From Janthinobacterium sp. TND4EL3 (lineage in GTDB: Bacteria; Pseudomonadota; Gammaproteobacteria; Burkholderiales; Burkholderiaceae_D): a stretch of 64,000 bases of DNA. The stretch is from assembly GCF_900156175.1 (NCBI RefSeq), contig NZ_FTMV01000006.1, positions 62,001-126,000 on the forward strand, read 5' to 3'. Both the position numbers and the translations under genes were made by a program. Of this stretch, positions 9,318 to 17,433 are shown piece by piece (position 1 is the stretch's first letter; each line of letters opens with the position of its first letter). The notes beneath the pieces were generated by a model. That model had not been told where the DNA came from and searched no databases. It was given only the letters and a program-made list of their open reading frames with translations.

Positions 9318-10532
9318 TCAGTGCCGGGCCAGCCGCACCCCGCTTTCCCGGCCCCCCGCCATGCCCCGCGTAAACAACAGCAGGCAGGCGGCGATGACCA
9401 CGATGACGGGGATATTGAGCAGCGCATACGTTTCCAGCGCATAGCCGAAGCGCTGGCACAGCACGTTGTACAGCTGCAGCCAGGCGGACAGATAAATGCA
9501 GTACAGCAAGCTCATGGCGGCCGTCGTCAAGGTCATCGATTCCTTGCTGGCCGTGATCGCGCTGCGTATCAGGGCGCCGTTGAACAGGCCGAAGCCGATG
9601 GAATAGACGAACATGCAAGCGGCAAACACATCGACGTGATGGCGGCCCGCGCCGGCCCCCAGCATGCCGGCGGCCGCGACCAGCCCGCCCAGGCGCAGCA
9701 GATGCACGAGCGGAAAATCCTGGCGCAAACGCTGGATGGCGATGCTGCTGAGGACGAAGCCCGATAAAATCACGCATTGCAGCGCGATATAGGTGGCGTA
9801 GGAGGCGCGCATTTCCTGCAGCACGAAGATGGGCGAGAAGCCGATCCAGGCCGTCAGGGGCACGGTGGCCAGCCCGGCCGTGAACATGCCGAACATGAAG
9901 CGCCCGTTGCTGAAAATGGCGGCATAGCTGCGCACGATGGCGGCAAGGTCCAGGCGCGTGACCGTGGGCGCCGTGCGCGGCATGGTCTTGGACAGGCCCA
10001 GCAGGGACAGCAGCGCCAGCAGCGCGGAGAGGAAGAACACGTAGCGCCAGTCCAGGCGGCTGATGATGGCGCTGCCGAGGATGGGGCCGGCCAGGGGCGC
10101 GAGGATGGTGGTGCTCGACAGAATGCTGCTGAGCTTGACGGCCGCCATGTCGTCGAACAGTTCATGGATCATGGCATAGCCGACGAAGATGAAGCAGCAG
10201 CCCATGCCTTGGATGAAGCGCACGGCAAGAAATTGCTCGATGGAAGTGGCAAACGGCACGGCCAGGGTGGCCAGCAGAAACAAGGTATTGCCAGTGAGCA
10301 CCAGCTTGCGCTTGCCGATGGTGTCGGCCAATGGCCCGAGGAAAATCTGCAGCGAGCTGCCGCCCAGCAGATACAGGCTCAGGGACAGCGGGACGAATTT
10401 TTCGTCCGCCCTGAATTCGTCGACGATGCCCAGCATGGCCGGCATGATCATGTCGTTCGACAGATAGATATTCAGTTCAAAGACGAGAAAAAACGCAAAA
10501 AACCACAGCAACTGCCTGGACTTGATGGACAT
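9318..10532 (-). CDS. MdfA-like MFS multidrug efflux transporter
   Basis: A 404-residue major-facilitator transporter with about twelve membrane helices. The first helix contains FELNIYLSNDM with Glu19 and Asp27, the same eight-residue spacing as Glu26/Asp34 of E. coli MdfA, whose membrane-embedded acids couple drug export to protons; motif A is GPLADTIGKRK. It therefore belongs to the MdfA/Bcr-type drug:H+ antiporters. The ATG at 10532 was chosen over one 17 codons upstream because helix 1 follows directly and GGA lies seven bases before it. It is the first gene of a likely operon with the glycosyltransferase/GNAT fusion, and could export or detoxify its product. Confidence 0.83.
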   Translation of the reverse strand: MSIKSRQLLWFFAFFLVFELNIYLSNDMIMPAMLGIVDEFRADEKFVPLSLSLYLLGGSSLQIFLGPLADTIGKRKLVLTGNTLFLLATLAVPFATSIEQFLAVRFIQGMGCCFIFVGYAMIHELFDDMAAVKLSSILSSTTILAPLAGPILGSAIISRLDWRYVFFLSALLALLSLLGLSKTMPRTAPTVTRLDLAAIVRSYAAIFSNGRFMFGMFTAGLATVPLTAWIGFSPIFVLQEMRASYATYIALQCVILSGFVLSSIAIQRLRQDFPLVHLLRLGGLVAAAGMLGAGAGRHHVDVFAACMFVYSIGFGLFNGALIRSAITASKESMTLTTAAMSLLYCIYLSAWLQLYNVLCQRFGYALETYALLNIPVIVVIAACLLLFTRGMAGGRESGVRLARH

Positions 10533-10805
10533 GGCGCGTTCCGTAACGTGGGTGGCTGCCGTCAGCGTATGGGACGGCGACACGGTTTCACACTAAAAAC
10601 GTGTACCAATTGTATACCACTTTGTGTTTTTAACGGCTGTTTTTGTGATTTTTAAATACCGAAACAATACCACTTACGATAAAACCATGGCATTGCGGCA
10701 ATGGCGCGCACCCTGAAAAGGACGCGGCCAGCATGCCGGCGCGCGGGCGCGGGCATGCCGGGGAAGGAAGAACGATGCGTACCAGTCGGCACGCGGCGCA
10801 CCGGC

Positions 10806-12134
10806 CTAGCGGCGGCGGTGGCTGGCGAAGAAATCGAGCAGCATCTTGCTGGCGTCGGGCCTGGCCTTGTCGTTGAACGGCAGGCTGGCGTCGCCGCCGC
10901 TCCACGCGTGCTCGAGGTGCTCGACCTGCGCCACACGCAGCAGCACCTCCTTGCCCACCTGATACTCGTGCAGCGCGTACGCATGGGCCGGATTGCGCCC
11001 GCCCGCCGCGCCGCCGGGCAGGCGCTGCACCGTCACCAGGGTGTCGGCGGGCATGCGGTTCACGCGCACGCTCTGGCGCACCAGCTGCGTCTGGTTAATG
11101 GGCCGCACCACCTTGTCGGCCAGCCCCTGCAGCAGGATGGTAGGCAGGCGGGGGAACGCGGGCTGGCGCGCCAGCACTTCATCGATGGCCGCGTCGGCGC
11201 GGGCGGCGGCGCCATGCTGCATCACCTGCAGGGCGCCGATCAGATTATGCCCGGCGCCAAACACGGGCCCCGAATGCAGGCCCAGCGCGGCGAACAGATG
11301 GGGATGGTTCAGGGCCACGATATGCGCCATGCCGGCGCCGGCGGAAATGCCGCAGATGTAGATGCGCGCGCGGTCGATCGCATAACGGGCCGCCACCTGC
11401 TCGATGGCGCCGACGATCAGGCGCACATCGCCGCCGCCCTCCTGCGTCAGCTTGTCGTACCACTTCCAGCAGCGGCGCGCATGCGCGCGCAGCGATTGCT
11501 GCGGATACAGCACGGCATAGCCCTTGCGCTCGGCCAGGCGGTTCATGCGCGTGCCGTCGGCAAACTGCGTGGCGCTCTGCTCGCAGCCATGCAGCATCAC
11601 CAGCAGAGGCCGGCCCCGGCTGCGCATGGCGGCGCTGGGCGCCTTCTCGGGCAGGTACAGGAAATACGGCAGACGCCGGCCCGGCAACTGTCCCAGTTCC
11701 GGCAGGGGCGCATAGTGGGCGGCGAGCCACTTGCCCGGCGGAGGCGCCGTTCGCTTGCGCACGCGCGGCGGCGACAGGGGCGTGGCAAACGGCGCCAGCG
11801 CGGGCACGGCGTCGCGGGCGGGCCTGGCGCGCGGCTTGGCGACAGGCTTGGCCACGGCCTTGGCAACGGCCTTGACCACGGGCTTGCTGCGTGGCCTGGC
11901 CCTGGGCTTGGCCGGCACGGGCCCAAACAGCACCTTGGCCAGCTTGGTCGCCGTGCGCTGCTGCGCCTTACCGGCGCGCAATAGCCCGCGCAGCCATTTG
12001 GTGGCGGGCTTTACCATGGCGCGCGGCGCGCATGTCGTGGTGGAGCGTACCGCAAGTTCATCCCTGTGCATCGTTGCATCGTCAGCATGCGCGGCCTCCT
12101 CCGTAGAATGCATAGAGTACCGCAATTGGGCCAT
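10806..12134 (-). CDS. PHA/PHB-depolymerase-type esterase
   Basis: A 442-residue alpha/beta hydrolase of the LpqC/poly(3-hydroxybutyrate)-depolymerase esterase family. The oxyanion-side motif LLVMLHGCEQSA lies about residue 180, the lipase box GISAGAGM about residue 265, an Asp follows (GLADKVV) and a His near the C-terminus (HAWSGG). The first 140 residues are basic and low in complexity with repeated Lys-Pro/Ala-Val-Ala-Lys units, unlike the catalytic part. No signal peptide is visible. An alternative start is Met40 (12017), which would remove a poorly conserved lead. Intracellular PHB mobilisation or ester hydrolysis are possible; the substrate is not determined. Its promoter region holds the foldback element at 12170-12331. 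Confidence 0.8.
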   Translation of the reverse strand: MAQLRYSMHSTEEAAHADDATMHRDELAVRSTTTCAPRAMVKPATKWLRGLLRAGKAQQRTATKLAKVLFGPVPAKPRARPRSKPVVKAVAKAVAKPVAKPRARPARDAVPALAPFATPLSPPRVRKRTAPPPGKWLAAHYAPLPELGQLPGRRLPYFLYLPEKAPSAAMRSRGRPLLVMLHGCEQSATQFADGTRMNRLAERKGYAVLYPQQSLRAHARRCWKWYDKLTQEGGGDVRLIVGAIEQVAARYAIDRARIYICGISAGAGMAHIVALNHPHLFAALGLHSGPVFGAGHNLIGALQVMQHGAAARADAAIDEVLARQPAFPRLPTILLQGLADKVVRPINQTQLVRQSVRVNRMPADTLVTVQRLPGGAAGGRNPAHAYALHEYQVGKEVLLRVAQVEHLEHAWSGGDASLPFNDKARPDASKMLLDFFASHRRR

Positions 12135-12169
12135 GGCACCGTACGTTTGCGCACCGATAAAAGTGCCGC

Positions 12170-12331
12170 TAAGTAATCCTCAGGAAATTATTGTGAATTT
12201 ATGACGAACAGAACCGGATGCTATGCAAGGCGCCCACTGCGACGCAGTGCGAGCACTGCTAGCAGTGGGCAACGCCGCAGAGCGCCGGTTATGGAAGTCA
12301 GAAATCATAATAATTTATTGGGGGTTACTTA
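12170..12331. repeat. 162-bp foldback (MITE-like) element
   Basis: The whole segment is a long imperfect inverted repeat. Outer ends TAAGTAA/TTACTTA are followed by matching inner blocks AAATTATT, TGAC, AACCGG and CCCACTGC on each arm, meeting in a palindromic core around 12233-12270. It would fold into one long cruciform or RNA hairpin. It occupies most of the 282-base divergent gap between the esterase (start 12134) and the PRC-barrel gene (start 12417), which holds no other gene. No transposase is encoded. Confidence 0.75.
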
Positions 12332-12416
12332 ACACGATTGAGGCAGATCAAACGTGACCTTGGGCGTATGCTTACGCTAGGTGTTCGATCAGCACTTCAC
12401 CAGAGGAGAGAACACC

Positions 12417-12995
12417 ATGAGCTACCTGGACCGCGACATCCTGGGCATGTACCGCAACCACGACGGCCCCGGGCCAGCCCTGATGGGGGCCGACACCCTG
12501 ATCGGGGACGAAGTCTACAATCACAACGACGAGGAATTGGGCGACATCAAGGAAATCATGCTCGACATGCGCACGGGCCAGATCGCCTACGCCGTGCTGT
12601 CCTTCGGCGGCATCCTGGGCATGGGCGACAAGCTGTTTGCCGTGCCGTGGGAACGCCTGACCCTGGACACCGTCAACAAGCGCTTCCTGCTGAACGTGGA
12701 CAAAAGCCAGCTGAAAGACGCGCCCGGCTTCGACAAGAACAACTGGCCCGACATGGGCAGCGACGCCTGGAACCAGCAGATGGAAGCCTTCTATGGCAGC
12801 GGCACGCGCTACGGCAGCATGGCGGGCAGCCGCATGCCATCCGGCAGCGAGCTGCGCGGCGGCGCCAGCCTGCAATCGGGCAGCGAGGGCAGCCTGTCCG
12901 GCTCCTCCATGAGCGGCAGCCGCGCCGGCACCAGCAGCCAGAGCGGCTCGCGCTCATCGCTCGGCGATGATGATCTCAATAAAGATAGAACGTAA
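12417..12995 (+). CDS. PRC-barrel domain protein
   Basis: A 192-residue soluble protein. Residues about 25-105 form a PRC-barrel (GDEVYNHNDEELGDIKEIMLDMRTG through FAVPWERL), a small beta barrel found in photosynthetic reaction-centre H subunits, RimM and many stress proteins. The rest is a Ser/Gly-rich low-complexity tail with repeated SGS units from about residue 128. ATG 12417 is preceded by AGAGGAGAG, a strong ribosome site. Similar genes in betaproteobacteria are often stress- or desiccation-associated, but nothing here fixes the role. It is a single-gene unit followed by REP-like hairpins. Confidence 0.8.
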   Translation: MSYLDRDILGMYRNHDGPGPALMGADTLIGDEVYNHNDEELGDIKEIMLDMRTGQIAYAVLSFGGILGMGDKLFAVPWERLTLDTVNKRFLLNVDKSQLKDAPGFDKNNWPDMGSDAWNQQMEAFYGSGTRYGSMAGSRMPSGSELRGGASLQSGSEGSLSGSSMSGSRAGTSSQSGSRSSLGDDDLNKDRT

Positions 12996-13045
12996 GTCGG
13001 GCAGACCGGACAGGTCGCACTGGTCGCACTGTTCGGGTAGGTCGG

Positions 13046-13175
13046 GTAGGTCGGATTAGCGGCGCAGCCGCGTAATCCGACACCACCAGCGACACCGTTA
13101 ACAGCAGCGCACCATCGCCCGCCCAACGATGACGTCGGATTACGCGCGCCCTGCGGACGCGCTCATCCGACCTAC
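13046..13175. repeat. REP-like inverted hairpin pair
   Basis: Two hairpin units sharing the head GTAGGTCGGAT face each other: the first at 13046-13081 (stem CGGATTA/TAATCCG), the second at 13134-13175 ending ATCCGACCTAC. This is the layout of REP/BIME-type intergenic repeats. Short direct repeats (GTCGCACTG twice, GGGTAGGTC twice) precede the first unit. The second unit overlaps the stop codon of hrpA. The pair lies between two convergent genes. Confidence 0.65.
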
Positions 13176-16100
13176 CGCTGCATCGATTCCCATACCTTCT
13201 GCAAACGCTTGGCAGACACAGGCATCGGCGTGCGCAGTTCCTGCGCAAACAGGGACACGCGCAGCTCTTCCAGCATCCAGCGGAAATCGACCAGTTTCGG
13301 GTCCGTGTTCTTGCCCGCCTGGCGGTCCTTGGCCTGGCGCAAATACGGCGCGGCAGCCGATTGCCATTCGGCCATCAACTTGGTGTCGCGGGCGGGGTCG
13401 GCGCGCAGTTTTTCCAGGCGGACATTGATCGCCTTTAAGTAACGGGGGAAATGCGCGAGTTGCGTGTACTCGTTTTCCGTCAAGAAACGTTTATGCACGA
13501 TGCCCTGCAGCTGCGCCTGGATATCGCTGGCCGCCGCTGCGGGAATGTTTTGCAGCCGCTTCGGCAAGCCGTGGAATTCCGTCAGCACTTGCGACAGCAA
13601 ACGGGCGATTTCATTCACCAAGAGAACCAGGCGCGACTTGCCTTCCGCCTGGCGCTTGGCGAACGAAGCGGCGTCCAGCGGCAGCGGATCTTGCAAGCAA
13701 GCAATATCGAGCGCCTTGTTGATGATTTGCTCGCGCAACTCTTCCTGCGAGCCCAGGGCCATGAACTGCATGCCCATCTGCTGCAGGCCGGGGATGCTTT
13801 TCTCGACGTACTTGATCTGCTCCTTCATTTGCAGCGCAAATAAACGGCGCAAGCCGACCTTGTGCGTGCGGGCGGCCACGGTCGGGTCGTCAAACACTTC
13901 CAGGTCGCAATGCGTGCCCTTGTCGACGAGGGCCGGGAAACCGATCAGTGTCAGCTTGCCCTGCACGATTTCGAGCAGTTCCGGCAATTCGCCAAAGGTC
14001 CAGGCCGTCAAGCCCATGTGCTGCGAGACGGTGGCATTGCCTGGCGCCGGCGCGGCGCCAGCGGCCGCGCCCTTGACTGGCGCGCCCCCCTTGCCTGCGG
14101 CGGCAGCGGCACCCTGCGCCTGCAGCCGCGACGCCACTTGCGCGCCCGCCACCTTGGCGCCGGGCGTGCCCGTGCCCGAGACGCCCGACACTTCGGCCAG
14201 CTTCTGGAAGCTCTGGCGCGCCTGGCCGCCGAATTCCGCCTGCAGGGTGGCCAGGTTGCGGCCCATGTCCAGCTGGCGGCCATGCTCGTCGATCACCTTG
14301 AAATTCATGAAGTGATGGGCCGGCAGGGTTTCCGGCTTGAAATCCGTCGTCAGCACGTTGATCGTGATCTGCGTGCGGATATCCGCGATGATGGCGTCGA
14401 TCAAATCGCCGCGGCCGAACACGCCCGCCTCATGCACGCGCTCGCAGAACTTCGCCGCGTAATCAGGCAACGGCACGCAGTGGCGGCGCAGCTTCTGCGG
14501 CAAGGATTTCAATAGCAGATGCACTTTTTCCTTCAGCATGCCCGGCACCAGCCATTCGCAGCGCTCGCGCGGCAGCTGGTTCAAGGCATACAGGGGCACG
14601 CTCAAGGTCACGCCATCGCGCACGCTGCCCGGCTCGAAGTGATACGTCAAGCCCATTTCCAGGCCCGTCACGGACATGGTTTTCGGGAACAAGTCGGTGG
14701 TCACGCCGGCCGCCTCGTGGCGCATCAGCTCTTCGCGGTTCAGGTACAGCAGCTTCGGGTTTTCGCGCGTGGCCTCTTTATGCCATTTCTCGAAGCCGGC
14801 GCCATTGCACACGTCCGCCGGCAGCAGCTGGTCGTAGAAGGCGGCGATCAGCTCATCGTCGACCAGCACGTCCAGCCGGCGCGACTTGTGCTCAAGGTTT
14901 TCGATATCCTTGATCAGCTTGTGATTGTGCGCAAAGAACGGCGCGCGCGTGTCGAAGTCGCCGCCGACGAGGGCGTCGCGGATGAAGATCTCGCGTGCTT
15001 CCGGCAAGTTGAAATTGCCGTAATTGATGCGCCGCTGGCTGTACACCACCAGCCCGTATAAAGTCGCCCGTTCGGACGCCGTCACCTGCGCCGAACGTTT
15101 TTCCCAGCGCGGCTCGCCCCACGATTTCTTCAGCAGATGCTCGCCCACCTTTTCCAGCCACTCGGGCTGGATCTGCGCCACGCAGCGCGCGTACAGGCGC
15201 GTCGTGTCGACCAGCTCGGCCGCCATGATCCACTTGCCCGGCTTTTTCAATAGCGAGGAACCGGGCCAGATGTGGAACTTGATGCCGCGCGCGCCCAGAT
15301 ACCCCGCGCCCGGCTCGTCCTCGCCCTTGAAGCCGATATTGCCCAGCAAGCCAGTCAGCAAGGCCATGTGCAGATTATCATAGGTGGCCGGCGCTTCGTT
15401 CAGGCGCCAGCCCTGTTCCTTGACGATGGTCAACAACTGCGAGTGCACGTCGCGCCATTCGCGCAGGCGCATCTGCGACAGGAAATTCGTGCGGCAATTG
15501 TCCTGCAGCTGGCGGTTGGTTTTCTTGTGCTCGATGGCGGACTCGAACCAGCGCCAGATCTTCAGATAGCTGAGGAACTCCGATTTTTCATCGGCGAATT
15601 TCTTGTGCGCTTCGTCGGCCGCCTGCTGGTGTTCCATCGGGCGGTCGCGCGGGTCCTGCACGGACAGGGCGGAAGCGACGATCAGCACTTCCGTCAGACA
15701 CGCGTTATCGAGCGCGGCGAGGATCATGCGGCCCACGCGCGGGTCCAGCGGCAGCTTGGCCAGCTTGTTGCCCAGCGGCGTCAGTTTATTGACCTCATCG
15801 ACGGCGCCGAGTTCCTGCAGCAACTGGTAGCCGTCGGCGATGGCGCGCGCCAGCGGCGGCTCGATGAAGGGGAAGGTTTCCACGTCCGTCAGGTGCAGGG
15901 ACTTCATGCGCAGGATGACGGCGGCCAGCGAGGAGCGCAGGATTTCCGGCTCGGTGAATTTGGGCCGCAGCAGATAATCCTGCTCTTCATACAGGCGGAT
16001 GCAGACGCCATCGGCCACGCGGCCGCAGCGGCCGGCGCGCTGGTTGGCGGCCGACTGGGCGATCGGCTCGACCTGCAGCTGCTCCACTTTATTGCGGTAG

Positions 16101-17377
16101 CTGTAGCGTTTCACGCGCGCCAGGCCCGCGTCGACCACGTAGCGGATGCCGGGCACGGTCAGCGAGGTTTCCGCCACGTTGGTGGCCAGCACGATGCGGC
16201 GCGCATTGCTGGTCTTGAAGACGCGTTCCTGCTCTTCGGCCGACAGGCGGGCGAACAGGGGCAGGATTTCCACGTGCGGCGGATGGTGCTTGCGCAGCGC
16301 TTCGGCGCAGTCGCGGATTTCGCGCTCGCCCGGCAGGAACACGAGCACGTCGCCCGAGCCGATGCGGCACAGCTCTTCCACGCCATCGACGACGGCATCC
16401 ATCAGGTCGCGCTTTTCACGCGCGGCGGCCGTGCGCTGGCCCGGCTTGTCGGTGTTCGCGGCACCCGGCATGGCCACCTGCTCGCGTTCCACGGGACGGT
16501 AGCGCACTTCCACCTGGTACAAACGGCCCGACACTTCGATCACGGGCGCCGGCTTTTCCGGCGTGCCGAAATGGCGCGCGAAGCGTTCCGCGTCGATGGT
16601 GGCCGAGGTGATGATGATTTTCAGGTCGGGCCGGCGCGGCAGCAGCTGCTTTAAATAACCAAGCAGGAAATCGATGTTCAGGCTGCGTTCGTGCGCTTCA
16701 TCGATGATGATGGTGTCGTAATTTTTCAACAAGGGGTCGGTCTGCGTCTCGGCCAGCAGGATACCGTCCGTCATCAGCTTGACGGAGGCGCCCTTGGTCA
16801 GCGTGTCGGCAAAGCGGACCTTGAAGCCCACGGTTTCGCCCAGCGGCGTGCCCAGCTCCTGCGCGATGCGCTTGGCCGTCGACGAGGCGGCGATGCGGCG
16901 CGGCTGCGTGTGGCCGATCAGGCCCTTCTGCCCCCGTCCCAGTTCCAGGCAAATCTTCGGCAGCTGCGTCGTCTTGCCGGACCCCGTCTCGCCCGAGACG
17001 ATGATGACCTGGTTTTCCGTCAATGCCTTGGCAATTTCTTCGCGCCGGCCCGAGACGGGCAAGTCTTCCGGATACGTAATCGGTGGCAGCGGATTGCGGA
17101 AAGCCTTTTCCGCTTCGCGTGCGGCGCGGGCCGCCTCGCGCGCTTCGCGGCTCTCCCGGCTGTCACGCCCGTCGCGCGCAGGCTGGCATTCGCGCGGCGC
17201 GCGCTGCTGCTGTTGCTGTTTCTGCTGTTCCGCGCGCGGCGCTTGCGGCCTTTGCTGGCTCACGGGCGGGCGTGATCGGCCCGGCGCAGGCGCGGCGGCA
17301 GGCGTGGCACTACCGCCGCTGGCGGGCACATTTGCAACGGTGGAAGGAGGGGAAGACTTATTGCTGGCTGAAGACAT
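13172..17377 (-). CDS. hrpA: ATP-dependent RNA helicase HrpA
   Basis: A 1401-residue DEAH-box RNA helicase, of full HrpA length. The N-terminus is a Pro/Ser/Gln/Arg-rich disordered stretch of about 100 residues. Walker A (GETGSGKTTQLPK) lies near residue 131, DEAHERSLNIDFLL near 227, the SAT motif near 256 and the QRAGRCGR motif VI near 450, followed by the helicase-associated and long HrpA C-terminal domains. A Gly/Ala/Pro-rich insert near residues 1065-1120 looks like a flexible linker. HrpA resolves stalled ribosomes and processes some mRNAs in E. coli. It is divergent from argA with 56 bases between start codons. Confidence 0.95.
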   Translation of the reverse strand: MSSASNKSSPPSTVANVPASGGSATPAAAPAPGRSRPPVSQQRPQAPRAEQQKQQQQQRAPRECQPARDGRDSRESREAREAARAAREAEKAFRNPLPPITYPEDLPVSGRREEIAKALTENQVIIVSGETGSGKTTQLPKICLELGRGQKGLIGHTQPRRIAASSTAKRIAQELGTPLGETVGFKVRFADTLTKGASVKLMTDGILLAETQTDPLLKNYDTIIIDEAHERSLNIDFLLGYLKQLLPRRPDLKIIITSATIDAERFARHFGTPEKPAPVIEVSGRLYQVEVRYRPVEREQVAMPGAANTDKPGQRTAAAREKRDLMDAVVDGVEELCRIGSGDVLVFLPGEREIRDCAEALRKHHPPHVEILPLFARLSAEEQERVFKTSNARRIVLATNVAETSLTVPGIRYVVDAGLARVKRYSYRNKVEQLQVEPIAQSAANQRAGRCGRVADGVCIRLYEEQDYLLRPKFTEPEILRSSLAAVILRMKSLHLTDVETFPFIEPPLARAIADGYQLLQELGAVDEVNKLTPLGNKLAKLPLDPRVGRMILAALDNACLTEVLIVASALSVQDPRDRPMEHQQAADEAHKKFADEKSEFLSYLKIWRWFESAIEHKKTNRQLQDNCRTNFLSQMRLREWRDVHSQLLTIVKEQGWRLNEAPATYDNLHMALLTGLLGNIGFKGEDEPGAGYLGARGIKFHIWPGSSLLKKPGKWIMAAELVDTTRLYARCVAQIQPEWLEKVGEHLLKKSWGEPRWEKRSAQVTASERATLYGLVVYSQRRINYGNFNLPEAREIFIRDALVGGDFDTRAPFFAHNHKLIKDIENLEHKSRRLDVLVDDELIAAFYDQLLPADVCNGAGFEKWHKEATRENPKLLYLNREELMRHEAAGVTTDLFPKTMSVTGLEMGLTYHFEPGSVRDGVTLSVPLYALNQLPRERCEWLVPGMLKEKVHLLLKSLPQKLRRHCVPLPDYAAKFCERVHEAGVFGRGDLIDAIIADIRTQITINVLTTDFKPETLPAHHFMNFKVIDEHGRQLDMGRNLATLQAEFGGQARQSFQKLAEVSGVSGTGTPGAKVAGAQVASRLQAQGAAAAAGKGGAPVKGAAAGAAPAPGNATVSQHMGLTAWTFGELPELLEIVQGKLTLIGFPALVDKGTHCDLEVFDDPTVAARTHKVGLRRLFALQMKEQIKYVEKSIPGLQQMGMQFMALGSQEELREQIINKALDIACLQDPLPLDAASFAKRQAEGKSRLVLLVNEIARLLSQVLTEFHGLPKRLQNIPAAAASDIQAQLQGIVHKRFLTENEYTQLAHFPRYLKAINVRLEKLRADPARDTKLMAEWQSAAAPYLRQAKDRQAGKNTDPKLVDFRWMLEELRVSLFAQELRTPMPVSAKRLQKVWESMQR

Positions 17378-17433
17378 TGTTTTTTACAGGTATTTTAAGC
17401 GCGCACATCGCGCAGCGAATTATAATGCGCTTA

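Noticed and set aside
7230-9767. Open frame of 845 codons on the plus strand
   Set aside because: It lies antisense to the glycosyltransferase/GNAT and pump genes, its translation is His/Gln/Arg-rich without domains, and it has the character of a high-GC shadow frame.
11740-11930. Possible short tandem repeat or CRISPR-like run
   Set aside because: It encodes the Lys/Pro/Ala/Val repeats of the esterase N-terminus; no regular spacer-repeat pattern exists here or elsewhere in the window.
17083-17433. Upstream extension of the argA frame
   Set aside because: The added 117 codons lie inside the hrpA 5' end on the opposite strand and have no similarity to ArgA.
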